DNA of 64,000 nucleotides from Candidatus Planktophila lacus (GTDB lineage: Bacteria > Actinomycetota > Actinomycetes > Nanopelagicales > Nanopelagicaceae): positions 806,001-870,000 of the forward strand of contig NZ_CP016783.1 of the NCBI RefSeq assembly GCF_002288385.1, read 5' to 3'. Made by a program: the position numbers and the translations under genes. Below are positions 14,996 to 23,032 of the stretch, piece by piece (position 1 is the stretch's first letter; the number at the start of each line of letters is the position of its first letter). The notes under the pieces are model-generated. The model had not been told where the DNA came from and did not search any database. It saw only the letters and a list, made by a program, of their open reading frames with translations.

Positions 14996-16139
14996 ACAAC
15001 GAGTTAAATTCCTTTGCCCAAATCTCCCAGCGCCATTTTTCTATGATCCAACTGCGACCGGCCGCTCCCATCGCCTTCGCACTTATTGGATCATCAAACA
15101 ATTTGATTAGCGCCTTAGAGACTTCTGTTGGTGAGGTTCCATCAACGCTAAATCCAGTAACACCTTCATCAACGGCATCAGGTGCTCCCCCAGAACGTCC
15201 TGCGATCACTGGCAAGGCGCAGGAACTTGCCTCTAAATAAACAATTCCGAGGCCCTCTACTTCAAGGCCGGCTAACCGTGATCTCGAAGGCATTGCAAAG
15301 ATATCGCCAGCACATATGTAACGGGGTAAATCTTTATATTTGATACGTCCAATAAATGTCACTGCATCCGATAATTTTAGTTTCAGAACCATCTTTGTAA
15401 GGTCTTTTCGGTAAGGTCCTTCTCCAACCATCAAAATATGCGCCGTCGGATGTTTTTCTAAGATAGCGGGCAGTGATTGAATCAAAATATCTTGGCCTTT
15501 ACGGTGCACAAGTCGACCTACGCTAACAATTACCTTCTTATCGGCTAGACCCAAATCTTTCCGTAATTGCTCAGATGTTGAATCTGGAGCAAAGTGATCA
15601 GTATCGATACCCGGTGCAATCTTGGTAAGCCTTAACTTGGCTTTTGGCGAAAGCGCTTTAGCAATTTCACCCTTTGTAAAATCGCCAAGATAGGTCAGAT
15701 GATCAACGTTATTGCCAATAAAAGATATCGCTGACGAGAATGGCCACAACTTTGCCCACCAGACTTCATGTCCATGGGTTAGCGCGACGATATTTACAAC
15801 GCCTTTTTTGCGCAGACTTCGAGCCATGACTCCAAGAGGAGCCGCCGCTCCGAAAAATACCTGTTTGATCGAATCACGCGCGATAACTTTCTTCACGTTT
15901 CGGATTACTCGTGGAGTCGGAAGCAAAATCTTGGAACGATCGCGAATTACCTCAACGCCAAAATCTCGCATCCATCCTTGATCATAAGAAGTTGTGTCAC
16001 CCTGCGCGGAGGTATAGACAATTATTGATCCTTTGGGCGCGCGTTCAATCAGACCCATAACAAAGGTTTCGATGCCGCCGGCGCGGGGACCAAAGTCATT
16101 TGTGATGCAGAGAATTTTCCCTAAAGTAAGTTCAGACAT
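14988..16139 (-). CDS. pimB: GT4 glycosyltransferase, PimB'-like mannosyltransferase
   Basis: GT-B glycosyltransferase using GDP-mannose. CITNDFGPRAGGIETF, LTHGHEVWWA and VDHLTYLGDFTK match the PimB' group, which adds the second mannose to phosphatidylinositol mannosides in the actinobacterial envelope. The donor-binding core VGRLVHRKGQDI and the EGLGIVYLEASSC E-x7-E-like region are present. The 383-residue length is normal. It precedes no other PIM gene here, so the exact acceptor is inferred from family resemblance. The NlpC/P60 gene lies just upstream on the same strand, making a small cell-envelope cluster. Confidence 0.82.
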   Translation of the reverse strand: MSELTLGKILCITNDFGPRAGGIETFVMGLIERAPKGSIIVYTSAQGDTTSYDQGWMRDFGVEVIRDRSKILLPTPRVIRNVKKVIARDSIKQVFFGAAAPLGVMARSLRKKGVVNIVALTHGHEVWWAKLWPFSSAISFIGNNVDHLTYLGDFTKGEIAKALSPKAKLRLTKIAPGIDTDHFAPDSTSEQLRKDLGLADKKVIVSVGRLVHRKGQDILIQSLPAILEKHPTAHILMVGEGPYRKDLTKMVLKLKLSDAVTFIGRIKYKDLPRYICAGDIFAMPSRSRLAGLEVEGLGIVYLEASSCALPVIAGRSGGAPDAVDEGVTGFSVDGTSPTEVSKALIKLFDDPISAKAMGAAGRSWIIEKWRWEIWAKEFNSLFK

Positions 16140-16151
16140 TTACTTTGGTAG

Positions 16152-17171
16152 TTAGAGTCTGCGTGCGCCGACGAATGGTTTTCTTCCCAAGTTAGATGCG
16201 CTTGCGACTTTCACACGCGAACCAGATCGAGGTGCATGCACCATCTTTCCGCCACCCAAATAGATTCCAACGTGCGAGATTGGTCGACCAAAGAATATGA
16301 GATCGCCTGGAGCAAGATTTGAACGCTTAACCGATTTTCCATAGTTAAATTGAGCGCGCGATGAGTGCGGCAGAGAAACGCCTGCGGTCTGGAATGCACG
16401 CATGGTCAGCCCTGAGCAATCCCAATAGGTCATGCCATCGGCGCCGAAAACATATTTGTCACCGATCTGCTTCAAGGCAAATTGCAGCGCCTTTCCAGCT
16501 CGTCCTGAAACTGCTCCGGCTGTCTTTGCGGCGGCAAGTGACGATGCTTGGTCAGCATCTTCCTCTTCTTGCGCAAGCCTGGCTAAACGTTCGCGATCTT
16601 CCTTCTTTAACTTTGATAAGAGCGATTCGGCCTCTGCCAACTTCGCAATTGCGCGCGCGCTTTGCGCAGCCAATTTTTTCTGGGTTGCTTTAACTAGCGC
16701 GAGTTTGTCGCTGACTGTTAGCGAAGTTGCGGTAAGGCGTTGTTTGGCTGCTTGAAACTTTCGAAGCTCTACCGATTTCTTACGGGTAATTGCTTCTAGC
16801 GATCCTGCTGCCGAAAGGTAGAGCGCTGGATCTGATGAGAAGAGAAGTTCTAGGCTCTGACTTAACCCACCGGTTTTAAACTGCTCAACAGCGATCGCGT
16901 TAAGAGATTTAGAGAGAGCAGCAACGCTCTGACTTTGCACCGCAGCCTTCGCCTGGATGCCTTGAAGCTGTCCATTTAGCGAGGCTAATTTAACTTTTGC
17001 TTCCTGAGCGCCTTCTGCAGCAGTTGTGGCTTCTTCTTCAAGTTGGCGAACGCGCGCCTGAACCTGCGCCAAAGTTTGGGCAGCGCCAGCGCTAGGCGCG
17101 GTAAGCAACGGGGCAACCAGCGAGATAATCGCGCTGATTAGAGCCGCCAAAGAGCGCTTTGAAGTAAACAT
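16152..17171 (-). CDS. Secreted NlpC/P60 peptidoglycan hydrolase with coiled coil (RipA-like)
   Basis: Signal peptide (SLAALISAIISLVAPLL, cleavage near ...SAGAAQ), a long Ala/Lys/Glu-rich coiled coil over the next ~190 residues, then a C-terminal NlpC/P60 domain with catalytic Cys in YWDCSGLT and His in ISHVGIYLGGG. It cuts D-Glu/meso-DAP peptide links and is likely used in cell separation; the coiled coil may autoinhibit it, as in RipA. The ATG at 17171 is preferred over an in-frame TTG at 17204 because it puts the basic MFTSKRS end directly before the hydrophobic signal core. The neighbouring small cysteine-rich gene is a conserved companion in actinobacteria. Confidence 0.85.
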   Translation of the reverse strand: MFTSKRSLAALISAIISLVAPLLTAPSAGAAQTLAQVQARVRQLEEEATTAAEGAQEAKVKLASLNGQLQGIQAKAAVQSQSVAALSKSLNAIAVEQFKTGGLSQSLELLFSSDPALYLSAAGSLEAITRKKSVELRKFQAAKQRLTATSLTVSDKLALVKATQKKLAAQSARAIAKLAEAESLLSKLKKEDRERLARLAQEEEDADQASSLAAAKTAGAVSGRAGKALQFALKQIGDKYVFGADGMTYWDCSGLTMRAFQTAGVSLPHSSRAQFNYGKSVKRSNLAPGDLIFFGRPISHVGIYLGGGKMVHAPRSGSRVKVASASNLGRKPFVGARRL

Positions 17172-17247
17172 AGGGTTAAAGGCTAACGGTGCCTTATGAA
17201 GCAACTCAAACCGAAATAAGCGTGGCTGCCTGTGAATTTATTCTTAT

Positions 17248-17448
17248 CTACGCTCGCCCAGCGGAGTTAAAGCGTAGTGGGCGGACTATTCCACGGGATG
17301 AGAGCAGATCAATCGCCTCAGCCGTTGTATCAGGAATTTCGCAGATTTCGCTGCGTTGATCTTTCTTGGGAGTTGAGAGGAGAAAAGTCAGTACGCAATC
17401 GTTGCAACCGATATCGCGAACTGCACATGAGTCACAGGTAATTATCAT
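17248..17448 (-). CDS. Small conserved cysteine-rich actinobacterial protein
   Basis: A 66-residue protein beginning MIITCDSCAVRDIGCNDC, with four cysteines in CxxC-x6-CxxC spacing that suggest a zinc site. Homologous small proteins commonly sit beside RipA-like NlpC/P60 genes in actinobacteria; function unknown. The ATG at 17448 matches the family start and lies seven bases after a TAACGT box (17456-17461), so it is probably leaderless. A longer frame from 17478 adds ten unlikely residues. Confidence 0.7.
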   Translation of the reverse strand: MIITCDSCAVRDIGCNDCVLTFLLSTPKKDQRSEICEIPDTTAEAIDLLSSRGIVRPLRFNSAGRA

Positions 17449-17471
17449 GAAGGAAACGTTACGTCTTCGCA

Positions 17472-17500
17472 CTGACATCTACTTTGCCGCCAGATAGCCT
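17472..17500 (+). promoter_or_regulatory. Promoter of the RibD-like gene (leaderless type)
   Basis: CTGACA at 17472-17477 (one change from TTGACA), 17-base spacer, then TAGCCT at 17495-17500, ending seven bases before the ATG at 17508. Confidence 0.6.
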
Positions 17501-17507
17501 TTCGACC

Positions 17508-18008
17508 ATGGCCGTCTTCGCAACTCTGGTTACCGGAAGCGATGGCTCAACGACAAAAGGTGGCTCATCGCGCGCGATCACCAGCGGGGCAGATCGCACT
17601 GAATTTCTGACTCGCCGGCGCACCGCAGATTTCATCTTAATCGGAGGCAAAACGGCTCGAAGCGAGCCGTATCACCGCACCCCCGTCCCGGTTGTTATTG
17701 CTTCTCGTTCCATGGTCAACGCCCTTGCCGATAACCGGGATGCGCATTGGTGGAATTGCTCACCAAGTGCGGCGCTAGATCGCGGCATAAAGAAGTTTGG
17801 CAGCAATGTTTTGGTGGAAGGCGGCGCCACCTTCATCTTCGAACTAATTAGCAATCGCGCATTAGATGGAATTTATCTCAGCGTTACGCCAGAGAGTGGC
17901 GGCGAAGCCAAAATTGATTATCAAGAACTCCTTGCCAAGTTCTCAGAAGTCACCAGTCGCGAAGTTGATGGAACGCAATTTTTTGAGGCGCGGGACTTAA
18001 TGGCCTAG
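17508..18008 (+). CDS. RibD C-terminal/dihydrofolate-reductase-like protein
   Basis: A 166-residue protein of the RibD_C reductase fold, as in pyrimidine reductases of riboflavin synthesis. The opening MAVFATLVTGSDGST, the middle DFILIGGKTARSEPY and the LVEGGATFIFELI segment are the family's NADPH- and substrate-binding pieces. It has no deaminase domain and no other rib gene is near, so it may be a stand-alone reductase of different substrate. The ATG at 17508 follows a good promoter by seven bases; an upstream in-frame ATG at 17484 lies inside the promoter and is rejected. Confidence 0.75.
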   Translation: MAVFATLVTGSDGSTTKGGSSRAITSGADRTEFLTRRRTADFILIGGKTARSEPYHRTPVPVVIASRSMVNALADNRDAHWWNCSPSAALDRGIKKFGSNVLVEGGATFIFELISNRALDGIYLSVTPESGGEAKIDYQELLAKFSEVTSREVDGTQFFEARDLMA

Positions 18009-18847
18009 AAGGCTGAAATTATGGCAACGCCTGCAACCGCAGCTGCAATTCCGATGTACTGAACTTTATGAAGTCGTTCATGTAAGAACTGGTATGCAAG
18101 TAACGCGGTAAAGATCGGATAGAGCGCGCCAAGAACCATTGCCAGAGTTAAATTGCCCTTTGTCGTTGCAACCCCCAAAAGTAAATTTGCTAAGAAATCT
18201 GCAACACCGATAAAGATCAAAATCGGGCTCTGTTTAAAGTTCAAGCCGCCTAAAGTTTTATATCTTGCAAAGATTCCTAATGAAACGAATAACGTTGTTA
18301 AACGCATCATCACCATCGTCATAAGAGCGCTGCCTTGCGAACCAATCGCCATAAAAGTAAGTGCAGTACCGAAACCACCTGCTGCGCCAAGGGCTAGAAA
18401 TAGCGGCTTCAGCGGAAGTCCTTGAGAAATTTCTGGTCCACTCGCTAAGAAAGCGCCGACGATTGCAAGTGCAGCGCCAATACTTAGAATTAAAGAAAGG
18501 CGATCTCCTTTTACAAAGAAGGCATAGCCGACAGGAATCAAGGCGCTTAAACCGCTGATTGGAGATACGACTCCCATGCGACCAGTAGAAAGTCCCGCAT
18601 ATAAACAAATTAACCCTAGATATCCAAGAACTCCGGCAAGTGCTCCGGGAAAGAAATAACCATCAGGGCCAAATGCATCTGCAGAATAATCTCCAGTAAC
18701 AATTACCAAACCAATTCCAAAAATTAAACCGATTGCTTGGGTTACTCCGAGCACTGCGATCGCTGGATGGCTCTTACTTAACTTGCCACCGTGATAATCC
18801 GCAGTTCCCCAAAGAGCGCTTGAGAGAAGGGCTAAAAAAGTTGCCAT
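18005..18847 (-). CDS. EamA/DMT superfamily transporter
   Basis: Ten-helix drug/metabolite transporter of unknown substrate, built from two repeated EamA halves; the first opens with FLALLSSALWGTADYHGGKL and the second with the GAAGGFGTALTFMA block. ATG at 18847 is preferred over an in-frame GTG at 18865; TACCCT lies seven bases before it. The stop overlaps the end of the convergent RibD-like gene by four bases. Confidence 0.8.
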   Translation of the reverse strand: MATFLALLSSALWGTADYHGGKLSKSHPAIAVLGVTQAIGLIFGIGLVIVTGDYSADAFGPDGYFFPGALAGVLGYLGLICLYAGLSTGRMGVVSPISGLSALIPVGYAFFVKGDRLSLILSIGAALAIVGAFLASGPEISQGLPLKPLFLALGAAGGFGTALTFMAIGSQGSALMTMVMMRLTTLFVSLGIFARYKTLGGLNFKQSPILIFIGVADFLANLLLGVATTKGNLTLAMVLGALYPIFTALLAYQFLHERLHKVQYIGIAAAVAGVAIISAF

Positions 18848-18928
18848 GGGCCTAAGGGTACACACGCAAAAAGAGAGTAAGCGCCCTGCCTCCCACTTAA
18901 AAGCAGGTCCTATCTTTAGAATTAACCA

Positions 18929-19510
18929 GTGGATTTAAACCAATTTAATCGCATGATCGAGCATCTGCGCACCGCTACACCGCGCGCTGAGATCATCTTG
19001 GAAGAAGTCCCAGCACCTCAAAAATTAGCTACTTACTCTTTTGCATTTACCGCAGATGTATCAAATGGTTTGCTCGGTGATGATGAAGATGAAGTTGCAT
19101 CTGGTCGCTTTGTTTTGCTGCACGAACCCGGTGGGCAAGAGACCTGGGAAGGTGAATTTCGCTGCGTTACATTTTTAAGTGCAGATGTAGATGAGGCGAT
19201 GCAAGATGATCCGCTTCTGCCTGAAGTTGGCTGGTCTTGGCTCCTAGATTCTCTCTCAGCAGTAGGTTGCGAATTCAACGCCCCAAGCGGAACTGTCACG
19301 CGAGTTTCCAGCGCATCATTTGGAAAGCTTTCACCTCGAAATGATCAATCTGAAATCGAAATCCGCGCATCATGGAGTCCAATAATCAAAGAGAGCGCCG
19401 AGATGATTAAACATATCGATGCCTGGTGCAATCTCCTTGGCGAAGTTGCCGGACTTCCACCCATCGTCGAAGGCGTAGCGCCAATTTCTGCAGCACGACG
19501 TCGCGTATAA
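18929..19510 (+). CDS. DUF3000 family protein
   Basis: A 193-residue soluble protein of the actinobacterial DUF3000 family, recognised from RMIEHLRTATPRAEI at the start, the FVLLHEPGGQETWEGEFRCV core and VGWSWLLDSL. The function is unknown. In many actinobacteria it lies directly before an RNase D-like gene, as here (nine-base gap), so a link to RNA metabolism is possible but unproven. GTG start lies six bases after TAGAAT (18917-18922); no ribosome site is seen, so a leaderless mRNA is likely. Confidence 0.8.
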   Translation: MDLNQFNRMIEHLRTATPRAEIILEEVPAPQKLATYSFAFTADVSNGLLGDDEDEVASGRFVLLHEPGGQETWEGEFRCVTFLSADVDEAMQDDPLLPEVGWSWLLDSLSAVGCEFNAPSGTVTRVSSASFGKLSPRNDQSEIEIRASWSPIIKESAEMIKHIDAWCNLLGEVAGLPPIVEGVAPISAARRRV

Positions 19511-19519
19511 AAATTATCT

Positions 19520-20839
19520 ATGAGTGAAGATAAATCAACTACCGTAGAAGAAGTCCCGGCAACGCCAACCGTAGTTCCGCTCTTAGCTCCCGCTAATGGC
19601 ATCCCACCGGTAGTTGATACGGATCTGAAATTTGCAGCCGCTCTTGCTCAACTAACTTCAGGACGTGGCCCTTTTGCAGTCGATGCCGAACGAGCCTCCG
19701 GATATAAATACAGCGCCCGTGCTTATCTAATCCAGATTAAACGTGAAGGCGGCGGGCTTCACTTGATCGATCCGATTCCATTTGGACCAAACCATAAGTA
19801 TTTTCAAGAGCTAAACACGCTTCTGCAGAGCGATGAAGTAATTCTGCACGCAAGTACTCAAGATCTTCCATGTTTGCGTGAACTTGGAATAAACCCAAAG
19901 CAACTCTTTGACACCGAACTTGGAGGGCGTATCGCAGGTCTGCCGCGAGTAGGACTCGGGCCACTACTTGAATCACTTATGGAAGTCTCGCTCGCCAAAG
20001 AGCATTCGGCAGTTGATTGGTCGCAGCGCCCCTTGCCCCAAGATTGGCTAAATTACGCCGCCCTTGATGTGGAACTTTTGATTGAACTTCGCAATCAGAT
20101 GTATGCAATTCTTGAGAGTTCAAAGAAGCTCAAGTGGGCGATAGAAGAATTCCAATCGATTATTGATGCACCTGCTCCCCCACCACGCGTTGATCCTTGG
20201 CGTCGCACATCCGGGATGCATAAGATTAAAAAGCGCGATCAACTTGCAATCGTGCGAGCGCTCTGGACAGTCCGTGCCGAAATCGCTCAAGAAGTAGATA
20301 TCGCACAAGGGCGTTTGTTATCAGATGCCGCAATCGTTGAGATTGCAACGAAAGCTGTTGAAAAACCAATTAAGACGAAGAAAGATTTAGAGAAGGTTCT
20401 GCGCCCGATTGGTCTGCGAGCGCGTTGGTTTGAAAATACCGCCACCTGGATTAACGCCGTCACCGATGCCCTTGCCTTGCCCGAGAGCCAATGGCCACCG
20501 GTGCGCACCGATAGCGACTCACTGCCTCCAATAAAGATCTGGCGCGAGCGCTTTCCTGAGAGATATGCCCCGCTCACCCATGCCAAGGCCAATATTCAAT
20601 TAAAGGCCAATGAGCTAGTTATCCCCTTTGAGAACTTGATTACCCCTGAATATGTCCGCCGGATCTGCTGGAACTCCCCTAAATCAGGGGTAGCAGCCGC
20701 CCTAGCCGATCTCGGAGCCCGTGGGTGGCAGATCGAGATAGTTGCTCCGATCTTGGAAGCTGCCCTTTTAGAGACCGAACCCCTGGCTATCGCTGAGAGT
20801 GAGCCTGATTCCGAGGCGCAGGCTCCAGAACAGGTGTGA
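19520..20839 (+). CDS. rnd: Ribonuclease D-like 3'-5' exoribonuclease with HRDC domain
   Basis: DEDDy exonuclease. Exo I motif FAVDAERA, Exo II around LHASTQDLPCL, and Exo III with YAALDVELL (Tyr plus Asp) lie within the first 200 residues. An HRDC-type helical domain follows (WRRTSGMHKIKKRDQLAIVRALW...). The 439-residue length is typical of actinobacterial members. Likely trims structured RNA 3' ends. Cotranscribed with DUF3000. No terminator is evident after it; the next palindrome is the operator-like site of efeU. Confidence 0.85.
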   Translation: MSEDKSTTVEEVPATPTVVPLLAPANGIPPVVDTDLKFAAALAQLTSGRGPFAVDAERASGYKYSARAYLIQIKREGGGLHLIDPIPFGPNHKYFQELNTLLQSDEVILHASTQDLPCLRELGINPKQLFDTELGGRIAGLPRVGLGPLLESLMEVSLAKEHSAVDWSQRPLPQDWLNYAALDVELLIELRNQMYAILESSKKLKWAIEEFQSIIDAPAPPPRVDPWRRTSGMHKIKKRDQLAIVRALWTVRAEIAQEVDIAQGRLLSDAAIVEIATKAVEKPIKTKKDLEKVLRPIGLRARWFENTATWINAVTDALALPESQWPPVRTDSDSLPPIKIWRERFPERYAPLTHAKANIQLKANELVIPFENLITPEYVRRICWNSPKSGVAAALADLGARGWQIEIVAPILEAALLETEPLAIAESEPDSEAQAPEQV

Positions 20840-20843
20840 TGAA

Positions 20844-20867
20844 TTACGCAACACTTAAGTTGCGTAA
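20844..20867. promoter_or_regulatory. 24-bp palindrome overlapping the efeU -35 box (operator-like)
   Basis: TTACGCAAC (20844-20852) and GTTGCGTAA (20859-20867) are perfect inverted repeats around ACTTAA. The right arm contains the -35 box TTGCGT. Binding here would block the promoter, so it looks like a repressor site. It does not match the DtxR/IdeR, Fur or Zur consensus. Confidence 0.6.
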
Positions 20868-20888
20868 ATACTGGGGTCGTTCTAGATT
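20860..20888 (+). promoter_or_regulatory. Promoter of the iron permease gene (leaderless type)
   Basis: TTGCGT at 20860-20865, 17-base spacer, TAGATT at 20883-20888, then six bases to the ATG at 20895. Confidence 0.7.
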
Positions 20889-20894
20889 TATCCC

Positions 20895-21731
20895 ATGCTC
20901 AGCACATTCATTATCGCCCTACGCGAAGGCCTAGAAGCCGCGTTAATCGTTGGAATTCTCGTTGCCTACATCGTTCGCACAGATCGTCGCCATTTTCTTA
21001 AGCCGCTCTGGACAGGTGTTGCAGCCGCACTAGCTGCAACTTTTGCACTTGGCGCATTTCTCTCTTTCACCTCAGCTGAATTATCCGATCGCGGAGAAGA
21101 GCTATTTGCTGGCATCACATCTTTCATCGCAGTTGGACTTGTTACATGGATGGTCTTCTGGATGAAGCGCACAGCGCGCACACTTCGCAACGAGCTACAT
21201 GGAAAAGTTGATACCGCACTCACTGGAGGCCCAATAAGCCTTGCTTTAGTGGCTTTTTTCGCTGTTGCCCGCGAAGGTTTAGAGACCGCGTTATTTGTTT
21301 ACACTAACTTTAAAACAGTCGGCGCTGCATCAACTGCAACTGTTGGTTTAGTTCTTGGACTTACCTTGGCAGTTGTTCTTGGATATTTGATCTACAACCG
21401 TTCTGTAAAATTAGATCTCTCAAAATTCTTCACAGTAACTGGAGTTGCGCTAATCATCGTCGCAGCCGGCGTCTTGTCTTACGGCATCCATGAGTTCCAA
21501 GAACTTGGTTGGATTCCGGGCGTTGATGACTTCCTATGGGATGTAACTCCTTGGATCGCAAAGGAATCAATCTTGGCCTCGCTCCTAAGCGGCACCGTAG
21601 GCTTTGATACAACGACCTCCTTTATTCAATTTATCGCTTGGTCTGCCTATCTAGTAGCTGTCTTGGTCCCATACCTTTCAAAGGGTAAGAGCCAGCAGAG
21701 CGCGCCTGCCGCCGAGCAGGTGAAGGCTTAA
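20895..21731 (+). CDS. efeU: FTR1/EfeU-type iron permease
   Basis: Seven-helix high-affinity iron permease. The two REGLE iron-binding motifs are visible: ALREGLEAALIVG at residues 8-20 and VAREGLETALFVY near the middle. The 278-residue length fits EfeU. The EfeO and EfeB partners are not in the window, so oxidation or periplasmic capture must be supplied elsewhere or is absent. A clean leaderless promoter with a palindrome over its -35 box points to single-gene regulation, presumably by metal availability or stress (inference). Confidence 0.88.
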   Translation: MLSTFIIALREGLEAALIVGILVAYIVRTDRRHFLKPLWTGVAAALAATFALGAFLSFTSAELSDRGEELFAGITSFIAVGLVTWMVFWMKRTARTLRNELHGKVDTALTGGPISLALVAFFAVAREGLETALFVYTNFKTVGAASTATVGLVLGLTLAVVLGYLIYNRSVKLDLSKFFTVTGVALIIVAAGVLSYGIHEFQELGWIPGVDDFLWDVTPWIAKESILASLLSGTVGFDTTTSFIQFIAWSAYLVAVLVPYLSKGKSQQSAPAAEQVKA

Positions 21732-21755
21732 CCTTTAGCCTGTTCCACTTTTGGC

Positions 21756-21767
21756 TACTGACCAGTA
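21756..21767. promoter_or_regulatory. TetR-like operator candidate before fadA
   Basis: TACTG-AC-CAGTA is an inverted repeat about 75 bases before fadA, just upstream of a TATAAG box (21777-21782). A similar TACTG-AC-TAGTT lies before the acyl-ACP desaturase at 41454. The following leader (21783-21841) also contains a GCTCGCCC/GGGCAAGAGC hairpin. Confidence 0.45.
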
Positions 21768-21841
21768 ACCTTTCTCTATAAGCCCGCGCTCGCCCTTTTC
21801 AGGGCAAGAGCAGTTGGGCGCTTAAGAGAAAGCAGTCGTAA

Positions 21842-23032
21842 ATGTCTCGCACCGTTGTCCTAGTTGATGCCGTTCGCACCCCATTCGGAAAAGCCGGAAG
21901 CATGTACTCCGGAACGCGCGCTGATGATTTGATGGTGCGCGCAATGCGTGGCCTACTAGAGCGCAACCCTAAAGTTTCGCCAGATGCGATTGAAGATGTC
22001 GCGATTGCTGCAGCAACGCAAACCGGCGATCAAGGAATGAACTTAGGGCGAAGCGCATCACTTTTAGCGGGGTTACCAGTCACTGTTCCAGGTTACTCAG
22101 TCGATCGTTGGTGTGCAGGCGCCATGACTTCGATGACGACCTTGGCCGGTGCAATTGCTATTGGATCAATCGATATTGCAATCGCTGGCGGCGTTGAACA
22201 TATGGGAAATCATCCAATCGGTGATGGCCTTGATCCCAATCCACGTTTTCTTGCAGAGCGAATCGTTGAACAAGATGCGCTCGCCATGGGTGCAACCGCT
22301 GAACGTTTACATGATCGCTTTCCACAATTAACAAAAGAGCGCGCAGATCGCTATGCGTACAACTCACAGATGAAGACTGCAGCTGCATATGCTGCCGGAA
22401 AGATTCAGCGCGATTTGATTCCAACTGCCGCACGTATTCCTGAGATGGGTTGGGGTATTGCAACAGTTGATGAACCACCACGCCCAACGACAACTATGGA
22501 AGGCTTAGCAACGCTCAAAACTCCATTCCGCGCCGCCGGCCGCGTAACTCCAGGAAACTCATCAGGTTTAAATGATGGCGCAACTGCTGCGCTGCTTGCT
22601 AGCGAAGATAAAGCGAAAGAACTTGGGCTAACAATTAAAGCCAAGTTGGTTTCTTATGCATTTGCCGGTGTAGAACCAGAGGTAATGGGATTTGGACCGG
22701 TGCCTTCGACAATCAAAGCTCTTGCCAAGGCGGGTCTAAAGATTGAAGATATTGGCGCATTTGAAGTTAACGAAGCATTTGCTGTTCAGGTAATTGCATT
22801 TCTTGATCACTTTGGAATCGCCGATGATGACCCTCGTGTTAATCCTTATGGCGGCGCGATTGCAGTTGGCCACCCATTGGCTTCTTCCGGAATCCGTCTA
22901 GCGCTCAACCTGGCGCGCGCCTTTGAAGAGCACCCAGAAGTGCGTTATGGACTTACAACAATGTGTATTGGACTTGGCATGGGCGGCACCGTTATTTGGG
23001 AGAACCCACACTTTTCAGGAGGATCAAAGTAA
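21842..23032 (+). CDS. fadA: Acetyl-CoA acyltransferase (thiolase), FadA-type
   Basis: Degradative thiolase that cleaves 3-ketoacyl-CoA in beta-oxidation. The nucleophilic Cys91 lies in DRWCAGAMTS, and the catalytic His and second Cys lie in VGHPLASSG and TMCIGLGMGG. The 396-residue length is normal. The stop overlaps the fadB start as TAATG. The two products would form the trifunctional beta-oxidation pair, fed by the acyl-CoA synthetase at 12007. A TetR-like operator candidate lies upstream. Confidence 0.9.
   Translation: MSRTVVLVDAVRTPFGKAGSMYSGTRADDLMVRAMRGLLERNPKVSPDAIEDVAIAAATQTGDQGMNLGRSASLLAGLPVTVPGYSVDRWCAGAMTSMTTLAGAIAIGSIDIAIAGGVEHMGNHPIGDGLDPNPRFLAERIVEQDALAMGATAERLHDRFPQLTKERADRYAYNSQMKTAAAYAAGKIQRDLIPTAARIPEMGWGIATVDEPPRPTTTMEGLATLKTPFRAAGRVTPGNSSGLNDGATAALLASEDKAKELGLTIKAKLVSYAFAGVEPEVMGFGPVPSTIKALAKAGLKIEDIGAFEVNEAFAVQVIAFLDHFGIADDDPRVNPYGGAIAVGHPLASSGIRLALNLARAFEEHPEVRYGLTTMCIGLGMGGTVIWENPHFSGGSK

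Noticed and set aside
20844-20867. DtxR/IdeR iron box before efeU
   Set aside because: The palindrome does not match the TTAGGTTAG-type consensus; kept only as an unassigned operator-like site.
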